This document shows positions 1 to 4,756 of a DNA stretch of 6,629 nucleotides, piece after piece. Positions within the stretch are counted from its first letter, which is position 1; each line of letters starts with the position of its first letter. The stretch is from contig JBBDJB010000015.1 of the NCBI GenBank assembly GCA_040880125.1, positions 1-6,629 on the forward strand. The letters run 5' to 3'. This stretch comes from JBBDJB01 sp040880125 (GTDB lineage Bacteria; Planctomycetota; Planctomycetia; Pirellulales; JBBDJB01). The notes under the pieces are model-generated. The model worked only from the letters and a program-made list of their open reading frames with translations. It did not search any database and was not told where the DNA came from. The position numbers were made by a program, and so were the translations under genes.

Positions 1-58
1 ATCAATCCGGCGCGCACCAAGGTGAAAAATTCACAGCCTGACAGCGGACCCTACAAAC

Positions 59-1912
59 ATGAAAAACCATTCTTCCTATGAATATGACGTCCTAATCATC
101 GGGGCCGGACATGCCGGCACCGAAGCGGCGCTGGCGGCTGCGCGAATGGGAGCACGCACGGCACTGTTGACCGGCAACTGCGACACCGTCGGCCAGATGA
201 GCTGCAATCCGGCCATCGGCGGCGTGGCGAAGGGGCAGCTCGCCCGCGAAGTCGACGCCCTGGGCGGAGCGATGGGCCGGGCCATCGACGCCACCGGAAT
301 CCAGTTCCGCATGCTCAACCGCCGCAAGGGACCCGCCATGCACAGCCCCCGGGCGCAGGCGGATAAGAAAGCGTATCAGCAGGCGGTCAAGCAGACCGTC
401 GAGCAGCAGGAAAACCTCACGCTGCGGCAGGAACTGGTTGAGGATCTGATTATTGAAACGGTTGACGGCAAGTCTCGCATCGTCGGCGTCCGGGTGCGCG
501 GCGACGTCGAGTATCGTGCCGGCGCTGTCGTGCTCACTACCGGAACATTCATGTCGGCCATCATGCACACCGGCGACGCCAAAACGCCCGGCGGCCGCGC
601 TGGCGAAGGCACTTCCGCCGGCATCAGCGGCGCACTGCGGCGGCTCGGCTTCCGATTGGAACGTTTCAAAACCGGCACGCCGCCGCGGCTCAACGGCCGC
701 ACGATCGACTTCGACCGCACCGAAGCGCAGCCCGGCGACGACGTGCCCGAGCCGTTTTCGTTTCTCACCGATACAATCCCGCGCGACCAGATGCCCTGCT
801 GGGTCACCTACACCAACGAGGCGGTCCACGAAGTGATCCGCGCCAACCTGCATCGCGCGCCGATGTACAGCGGGCAGATCGCCTCCAGCGGGCCTCGGTA
901 TTGCCCTTCGATCGAAGACAAGATCGTCCGCTTCGCCGACAAGACACAGCACCAGATCTTTCTGGAGCCCGAGGGTCGCCACACCGAGGAGATCTACGTC
1001 AACGGCGTCTCGACCAGCCTGCCGCGCGACGTGCAGGACCAGATCATGCGGCTGATCCCGGGGCTGGAGCGGGCCGAGATCATGCGGTACGGGTATGCCG
1101 TCGAGTACGACTTCGCTCCGCCCGACCAGCTTCTGCCGTCGCTGGAGACCAAGCCGGTCGAGCGGCTGTACCTGGCCGGCCAGATCAACGGCACCACCGG
1201 CTACGAGGAAGCGGCCGCCCAGGGGCTTTTGGCCGGTGCCAATGCGGCGCTGGCGCTGCGCGGCGACGAGCCGCTGATCCTCGCCCGGGATGAAGCGTAT
1301 ATCGGCGTGTTGATCGACGACCTGGTCACGCGCGGCGTTGACGAGCCATATCGCATGTTCACCAGCCGCGCGGAGTTCCGGCTGCTATTGCGGCACGACA
1401 ACGCCGACCGGCGGCTCACGCCGCGCGGCCAGGCGGTGGGGCTGGTCGAGCCGCATCGCTGGGAGCGGCTCGTGCAGAAGCAGGCCGACATCAACGCCGC
1501 AAAAGCGATCATCGCCGGCCGCCGCAACGGCGAGGTAACGCTGGCCCAGTGGCTGCGCCGACCGGAGATCGAGTGGAGCGATTTGGCGGCGCACACGCCG
1601 GAGCTGGGACGATTTGCGGCCGAGGTCGTGCGGCAGGTGGTTTACGACGTCAAATACGAAGGCTATGTCGCGCGGCAGAAGCTGGACGTCGACCGGCAGC
1701 AGCGGCTCGCCGGGAAGCGCATCCCTCAGGGTTTCGACTACCATAACATGTCGCAGTTGCGGGCCGAAGCGCGGGAGAAACTGTCGCGCATTCAGCCGGT
1801 CAACCTGTCACAAGCCAGCCGGATCAGCGGCATCACTCCGGCGGATGTTGCGCTTTTAATGGTTCATCTGGAGGGAAAAGGGCGACTGCCCAAGACGTTC
1901 AAAGAGCAGTGA
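59..1912 (+). CDS. mnmG: tRNA uridine-5-carboxymethylaminomethyl(34) synthesis enzyme MnmG (GidA)
   Basis: This is the FAD-dependent subunit of the MnmE-MnmG complex, which installs the (carboxymethyl)aminomethyl group at C5 of wobble uridine 34 in certain tRNAs, using methylene-tetrahydrofolate and NADH, in the cytoplasm. The 617-residue product is close to the family's usual 620-630. Visible motifs: the dinucleotide-binding GAGHAG (residues 15-20) after a beta strand; CNPAIGG with Cys49; the first GidA signature GPRYCPSIEDKIVRF (278-292) with Cys282; the second signature from AGQINGTTGYEE to NA (373-396); and YRMFTSRAEFRLLLRHDNA (431-449). The C-terminal helical domain ends with the usual QASRISGITPADVALL. 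Cys49 and Cys282 match the two conserved cysteines of the family. The ATG at 59 places the FAD motif at the normal distance from the N-terminus. Its ribosome binding site is weak (GCGGA about 12 nt upstream). MnmE is absent from the window. Identification is secure. Confidence 0.98.
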   Translation: MKNHSSYEYDVLIIGAGHAGTEAALAAARMGARTALLTGNCDTVGQMSCNPAIGGVAKGQLAREVDALGGAMGRAIDATGIQFRMLNRRKGPAMHSPRAQADKKAYQQAVKQTVEQQENLTLRQELVEDLIIETVDGKSRIVGVRVRGDVEYRAGAVVLTTGTFMSAIMHTGDAKTPGGRAGEGTSAGISGALRRLGFRLERFKTGTPPRLNGRTIDFDRTEAQPGDDVPEPFSFLTDTIPRDQMPCWVTYTNEAVHEVIRANLHRAPMYSGQIASSGPRYCPSIEDKIVRFADKTQHQIFLEPEGRHTEEIYVNGVSTSLPRDVQDQIMRLIPGLERAEIMRYGYAVEYDFAPPDQLLPSLETKPVERLYLAGQINGTTGYEEAAAQGLLAGANAALALRGDEPLILARDEAYIGVLIDDLVTRGVDEPYRMFTSRAEFRLLLRHDNADRRLTPRGQAVGLVEPHRWERLVQKQADINAAKAIIAGRRNGEVTLAQWLRRPEIEWSDLAAHTPELGRFAAEVVRQVVYDVKYEGYVARQKLDVDRQQRLAGKRIPQGFDYHNMSQLRAEAREKLSRIQPVNLSQASRISGITPADVALLMVHLEGKGRLPKTFKEQ

Positions 1913-1955
1913 CGGGAGAAAGGAGTCGCCCGCGGTTTTGCTCTCGGTCGCAGGC

Positions 1956-2028
1956 GGCGGTGCCCCCGCCGAACTTCGGTCGGCAAATGACCTTCGTAGA
2001 TGCGACGATTTGGCGGTCCCGCGGACCG
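1956..2028. repeat. Cluster of short inverted repeats downstream of mnmG
   Basis: Three short hairpin-forming repeats follow the mnmG stop. They are GGCGG/CCGCC (1956-1960 with 1966-1970), GCCGA/TCGGC (1968-1972 with 1980-1984, overlapping the first) and a perfect CGGTCC-CGC-GGACCG (2014-2028). None is followed by a run of T, so none is a textbook intrinsic terminator. They could protect the 3' end of the mnmG transcript or accompany factor-dependent termination. No convincing gene is visible between 1913 and about 2128; the open frames there encode Arg/Ser-rich peptides with no recognisable domain. Confidence 0.4.
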
Positions 2029-2067
2029 TTCGGAAGCTCTTCAAAAGGGTGCGCAGAATCTTACGCA

Positions 2068-2098
2068 TGGATTGGGTGGAATCCAGTAAGGTGTTTTT
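2068..2098 (+). terminator. Possible weak intrinsic terminator after mnmG
   Basis: A perfect 6-bp inverted repeat, TGGATT (2068-2073) and AATCCA (2080-2085) around a GGGTGG loop, is followed 8 nt later by TTTTT (2094-2098). It sits upstream of the next promoter, where a terminator would be useful. The AT-rich stem and the gap before the T-run make it a poor match to the intrinsic model, so this is tentative. Confidence 0.2.
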
Positions 2099-2109
2099 AC
2101 GACTAGACT

Positions 2110-2128
2110 TACGCGGATGATATCCGTA
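2110..2128. promoter_or_regulatory. Inverted repeat abutting the -35 box (possible operator)
   Basis: CGGAT-GAT-ATCCG (2114-2126) is a perfect 5-bp inverted repeat. It extends with a 2-nt bulge to TAC/GTA (2110-2112 with 2126-2128) and ends just before the TTGACT box at 2129. The position suits an activator site or an overlapping repressor site. The MerR/excisionase-like regulator encoded downstream is a candidate ligand through autoregulation, but nothing in the sequence proves this. Confidence 0.3.
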
Positions 2129-2156
2129 TTGACTCAAGTAGGCGTATGGCTATAAT
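2129..2156 (+). promoter_or_regulatory. Strong sigma70-type promoter for the two-component operon
   Basis: The -35 box TTGACT (2129-2134) matches the consensus at five of six positions, and the -10 box TATAAT (2151-2156) is perfect. The 16-bp spacer is within the usual 16-18. Transcription would start near G2163/A2164, immediately before the 5' strand of the leader's main helix at 2165. Such a match is unlikely by chance in GC-rich DNA. The start site itself is inferred. Confidence 0.72.
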
Positions 2157-2197
2157 TCCTCCGATGGCAAGCCTGGCAAACTCGGGAGGAATGGCGA

Positions 2198-2230
2198 ATG
2201 CTGTCGATTGCAGCAAACGCAGGGAGGTGA
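2198..2230 (+). CDS. Possible 10-residue leader peptide
   Basis: ATG at 2198 opens a 10-codon frame (MLSIAANAGR) ending in TGA at 2228-2230. A strong Shine-Dalgarno, GGGAGGA (2184-2190), lies 7 nt upstream, which is ideal spacing. Its codons span the central hairpin of the leader, so ribosome movement could affect RNA folding. Its stop codon lies inside the next Shine-Dalgarno. There is no run of one amino acid's codons, so classical attenuation is not indicated. An ORF this short can arise by chance. Confidence 0.25.
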   Translation: MLSIAANAGR

Positions 2231-2235
2231 CAAGC

Positions 2236-2382
2236 TTGCGAAGCCAGGATGCCAAAAAGGGCAAGCTGCCACACATCGTATCAGGGACGAGCGGGAAACT
2301 TTCACTTCGCCCCGTTAACGAGCGAACGGAGGTTCACGCTAGAGAACAAGTCTTACCATCGACCAAGGAGAGGGGTGGTTAG
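2236..2382 (+). CDS. Possible 48-residue leader ORF (TTG start)
   Basis: TTG at 2236 follows a near-perfect Shine-Dalgarno (GGGAGGTGA, 2222-2230) by 5 nt and opens a 48-codon frame ending in TAG at 2380-2382, only 5 nt before the regulator ATG. The peptide is basic and hydrophilic (it begins RSQDAKKGKLPHIV after the start residue) with no recognised domain. Third codon positions look less GC-rich than in the flanking genes, which argues against a conserved protein. The frame also extends upstream to an ATG at 2146, but that lies inside the promoter. If translated, it would couple to the regulator. The good ribosome site is visible; translation is inferred. Confidence 0.25.
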   Translation: MRSQDAKKGKLPHIVSGTSGKLSLRPVNERTEVHAREQVLPSTKERGG

Positions 2383-2387
2383 CGAAC

Positions 2388-2972
2388 ATGTCCAAAACAG
2401 TCTTTACGACGGGCGAAGCTGCCAAGATCTGCAAAGTCAGCCAGCAAACGATCATCCGCTGCTTTGATTCCGGGCAATTGAAGGGATTCCGAGTGCCTGG
2501 AAGCCGCTTTCGACGAATTCCCCGCGAGCAACTTTACACCTTCATGCGGGATAACGGCATCCCCACCGACGCACTGGATAGCGGAAAACGCAAAATCCTG
2601 GTCGTCGACGACGAAGAAGATCTGGTCGAGCTGATTGTCGACCAGTTGAAGCGTGACGGGCGTTTCGAGGTGCGGGCGGTCAATAACGGCTTTGATGCCG
2701 GGATGATGGTCAAAGACTATCGGCCCGACTTGATCGTGCTGGACGTGATGTTGCCGGACATCAACGGCAAAGAGGTCTGTCAGCGAGTCCGAAGCGATAA
2801 ATCCATGGACGACGTGCAGATCATCTGCATCTCGGGCATGGTTGAAGAAGATAAGATCGACGAACTGAAGACGGCCGGCGCGAACGACTTCATAAAAAAG
2901 CCGTTCGAAGTCGACGCCCTGATCGACCGCATCTGCGAGCTTCTCGATATCCAGGCCATGTCGGCCGGCTAA
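2388..2972 (+). CDS. Response regulator with N-terminal excisionase/MerR-type HTH and C-terminal receiver domain
   Basis: The 194-residue cytoplasmic protein probably acts as a phosphorylation-controlled DNA-binding regulator. Residues 4-57 form an excisionase-like winged HTH: FTTGEAAKICKVSQQTIIRCFDSGQL, then the wing GFRVPGSRFRRIPREQL. A short linker leads to a receiver domain at about 68-188. It has the acidic pair Asp74-Asp75 (LVVDDEED), phosphoacceptor Asp119 (LIVLDVMLPD), Ser149 at the Thr/Ser position (CISGM) and Lys171 (KKPF). All catalytic residues are present. The domain order is the reverse of most response regulators, in which the receiver comes first. The ATG at 2388 opens directly into the HTH. 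AAGGAG lies far upstream (17 nt), and a closer purine-rich AGGGG at 2371-2375 may serve instead. A histidine kinase gene follows and is the likely partner. The family is clear; the target DNA is unknown. Confidence 0.92.
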   Translation: MSKTVFTTGEAAKICKVSQQTIIRCFDSGQLKGFRVPGSRFRRIPREQLYTFMRDNGIPTDALDSGKRKILVVDDEEDLVELIVDQLKRDGRFEVRAVNNGFDAGMMVKDYRPDLIVLDVMLPDINGKEVCQRVRSDKSMDDVQIICISGMVEEDKIDELKTAGANDFIKKPFEVDALIDRICELLDIQAMSAG

Positions 2973-3087
2973 ACGCGAAACTCGGCGGGTTCTCATCGAG
3001 TAAATGGCCCGCGGTCCACGGCAGTTTCGGCTCTGCACGCGCGGAGTTGGTGCGCTTTGGCGATCCAATCGTCCTGGAGTCGACCGA

Positions 3088-4623
3088 ATGCGGTGCTTGC
3101 CGGAACTGGGTCGGCCGGAACTGGGCGAACTGCCTCCGTGGGGGCAGTTGCCGCTACCGGACGCCACCGCAGTGGCGCTGGAAGCGATGCTGCTTTCCGC
3201 CGATACGGTGGAGATGCGCGCACTGGCCGCCGGTGCGCTGGCGCTCGATCCGGCCCTTGCGCTGTGGGCCGCATGCCGGTCGACTCGAAATAGCCCCACT
3301 TCGCCGGCGACTGTGGACGAGTTGGCCGCGTGGCTCCCGCCGCGAGTGGCGGTGCTGCTCGACGAGGCGTCGTCCGATGGCGGCGCTTTCTCTGTTGATT
3401 CTGATGACGGCGAAGCTGCTTCGCGCGACGTGGATGAAGCATCCCGACTGGCTGCCCGATGCGTCGCACTGGCGGAGCTGGCCCGGCAGTTCGCGCGGCT
3501 CGCCGAAGACGGTACGGCGGAAGCGGGCTATCTGCTGGGGCTGCTCTATGGCGGACAGCGATGGATCATTCTGCCTCGCAATCGGCAAGGAGAAGCGGAG
3601 TCCTCGGCGGCACTGCCTGATTGTCTGAGAGAATTCCTGGCTGCCGTTGACGGTAAGAATCTCCCGCCCGACTCGCCGCACAAACACGTCCTTCAAGCGC
3701 TGGCGGCTCTTGGCGATGGCGATGTATTGGACGAAGCGGCCGCTACGGGACTGCCGCCGGACGCTCTTACAGCCGTGAACGCCCGGCGCGAGGCGGCCCT
3801 TGCCCACTGGCAGACGTCCGACTCCGAGGTCTGGCGGCGACTGCCGGGTGTCGTGCATCTGGCCGCGAAGTATCAGCGGCTGCAGGCGCAGTACCAGAGC
3901 GAGCTGGAGCGGGAGAAGCTCGAGGCGGTAAAGGAACTTGCTTACGGAGCCGGGCACGAGATCAACAACCCGCTGGCGAACATCTCCGCCCGGGCGCAGG
4001 CGCTGCTGAAGGAGGTCACGCATCCCGAGCACCGGCGGATGCTGGCGGCGATCAATAGTCAGACGTTTCGCGCACACGAGATGATCGCCGATTTGATGCT
4101 CTTCAGCCGGCCTCCCAAGCTGGATCCGCAGCCGTGCGACGTATCGGCGATCGTGGCGGAAGTCGCTGCCCAACTGATGGAAGAAGTTCAAAAGCGGGGT
4201 ATGCAGCTTGAGTGGGCACTGCCCGAGGTGCCGGTGATAGTCGAAGCGGACACCGTTCACTTGGCGGTTGCACTGCGGGCGATCGGGCGCAATTCGCTGG
4301 AGGCGCTGCCAGCCGGCGGTCGCCTGCGATGGGAAGTGCGTACCGCCGGGGAGGCCGCCGAAATCGCGCTTGGCGATGATGGGCCGGGCATCACTGCTGA
4401 CGTACGGCGGCATCTGTTCGATCCCTTCTATTCCGGCCGAGAGGCGGGGCGGGGACTGGGCTTCGGTCTCTCAAAATGTTGGCGGATCGTCACCGACCAC
4501 GGCGGCCAGATTATCGTCGACAGCGAACCGGGCCGCGGGGCGACCTTCACGATTCGCCTGCCGCTGGCGAGCGAGCCCGTCACTGTGGAAAGCGCCGTGT
4601 CGGCGGCTGCCGCCAAGCGATGA
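3088..4623 (+). CDS. Soluble sensor histidine kinase with degenerate HDOD-like N-terminal region
   Basis: The 511-residue protein probably senses a cytoplasmic signal and phosphorylates the upstream regulator. The N-terminal half (about 1-190) is helical and HDOD-like: LPLPDATAVALEAMLL followed by ALDPALALWA, then an Ala/Leu-rich helix and GYLLGLLYGG (147-156), where HDOD proteins usually have GLLHDIG. A helical linker leads to the phosphoacceptor His290 (GAGHEINNPLANI). The ATPase domain shows the N box Asn402 (RNSLEA), G1 box DDGPGI (430-435), F box FDPF (444-447) and G2 box GRGLGFGLS (454-462). No transmembrane segment or signal peptide is seen. The reading frame is open from an ATG at 3004, but the ATG at 3088 is preferred. 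GGAG lies 8 nt before it, and the extra 28 residues are Arg-rich, with weaker GC bias at third codon positions. The gap from the regulator is 115 bp. Kinase assignment is secure; the HDOD relation is moderate. Confidence 0.92.
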   Translation: MRCLPELGRPELGELPPWGQLPLPDATAVALEAMLLSADTVEMRALAAGALALDPALALWAACRSTRNSPTSPATVDELAAWLPPRVAVLLDEASSDGGAFSVDSDDGEAASRDVDEASRLAARCVALAELARQFARLAEDGTAEAGYLLGLLYGGQRWIILPRNRQGEAESSAALPDCLREFLAAVDGKNLPPDSPHKHVLQALAALGDGDVLDEAAATGLPPDALTAVNARREAALAHWQTSDSEVWRRLPGVVHLAAKYQRLQAQYQSELEREKLEAVKELAYGAGHEINNPLANISARAQALLKEVTHPEHRRMLAAINSQTFRAHEMIADLMLFSRPPKLDPQPCDVSAIVAEVAAQLMEEVQKRGMQLEWALPEVPVIVEADTVHLAVALRAIGRNSLEALPAGGRLRWEVRTAGEAAEIALGDDGPGITADVRRHLFDPFYSGREAGRGLGFGLSKCWRIVTDHGGQIIVDSEPGRGATFTIRLPLASEPVTVESAVSAAAAKR

Positions 4624-4690
4624 GCCGCACTCCATGCAGCCGTACCCTCTCCCATGAAGTCCGGGGTGAGTCGGGCTTCCGCCGCGATGG

Positions 4691-4725
4691 CCGGTTGTGC
4701 TTTAATCGTTGCACGCACCGACCGG
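4691..4725 (+). promoter_or_regulatory. Putative extended -10 promoter inside an imperfect inverted repeat, upstream of the antiporter
   Basis: TGC-TTTAAT (4698-4706) fits an extended -10 element, with a poor -35 candidate TTCCGC at 4677-4682 and an 18-bp spacer. It would give a 5' leader of about 45 nt. It lies within an imperfect dyad: CCGGT (4691-4695) with ACCGG (4721-4725), and GTGC (4697-4700) with GCAC (4711-4714). A protein bound there would cover the promoter. The rest of the 133-bp gap shows nothing else recognisable. Confidence 0.33.
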
Positions 4726-4756
4726 TGGCATCATCGCCTGAGCAAGGCCCTCGTCC

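Larger units (their letters stand above)
2163..2387 (+). ncRNA. Structured 5' leader RNA of the response regulator gene (possible cis-regulatory element)
   Basis: From the predicted start to the regulator ATG is about 225 nt. The start-proximal part can form a closing helix: TGGCA (2165-2169) with TGCCA (2250-2254), a small internal loop, then CCTGGC (2172-2177) with GCCAGG (2243-2248), giving 11 base pairs. Inside lie hairpin TGCTG/CAGCA (2199-2203 with 2211-2215) and hairpin CGCA/TGCG (2218-2221 with 2237-2240). GCTTGC (2234-2239) could instead pair with GCAAGC at 2167-2172 or at 2261-2266, so alternative folds exist. A further hairpin, CCGTT/AACGG (2312-2316 with 2325-2329), lies downstream. 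The sequence does not match the consensus cores of riboswitch classes I could recall (cobalamin, GEMM c-di-GMP, SAM, ZTP, fluoride). The helices are visible in the sequence; the regulatory role is inferred, and covariation is untested. Confidence 0.4.

Noticed and set aside
22..34. GTGAA-AAA-TTCAC inverted repeat upstream of mnmG
   Set aside because: It is a short repeat at the window edge with no identifiable -35/-10 context, so no promoter or operator can be supported.
92..982. Long open frame on the - strand opposite mnmG (296 codons)
   Set aside because: It lies wholly within mnmG, which is certain. Its product is Arg/Ala/Asp-rich with no recognisable domain. GC-rich coding DNA often leaves an open antisense frame.
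1856..2137. Short - strand frame and a + strand frame (1909-2106) in the mnmG downstream gap
   Set aside because: Both encode Ser/Arg-rich peptides without a domain or a good ribosome binding site, and they cross several inverted repeats.
2172..2200. GGCAAAC recalls the start of a GEMM (c-di-GMP-I) riboswitch
   Set aside because: The required GGACGCAAAGCC partner and the second hairpin with its receptor are absent.
2234..2254. GCGAAGCCAGGATGCC resembles the 3' B12-box of cobalamin riboswitches
   Set aside because: The rest of the cobalamin core (GGTG-AAA-TCC region and GCCACTG) is missing, and the downstream gene is a regulator rather than a B12 gene.
2379..3299. Open frame on the - strand covering the response regulator and the start of the kinase
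   Set aside because: It runs across two well-supported genes and their spacer and encodes low-complexity, unrecognisable sequence.
3154..4413. Long open frame on the - strand opposite the histidine kinase (419 codons)
   Set aside because: The kinase frame carries all canonical boxes, while the antisense product is Arg/Gln-rich with no motif.
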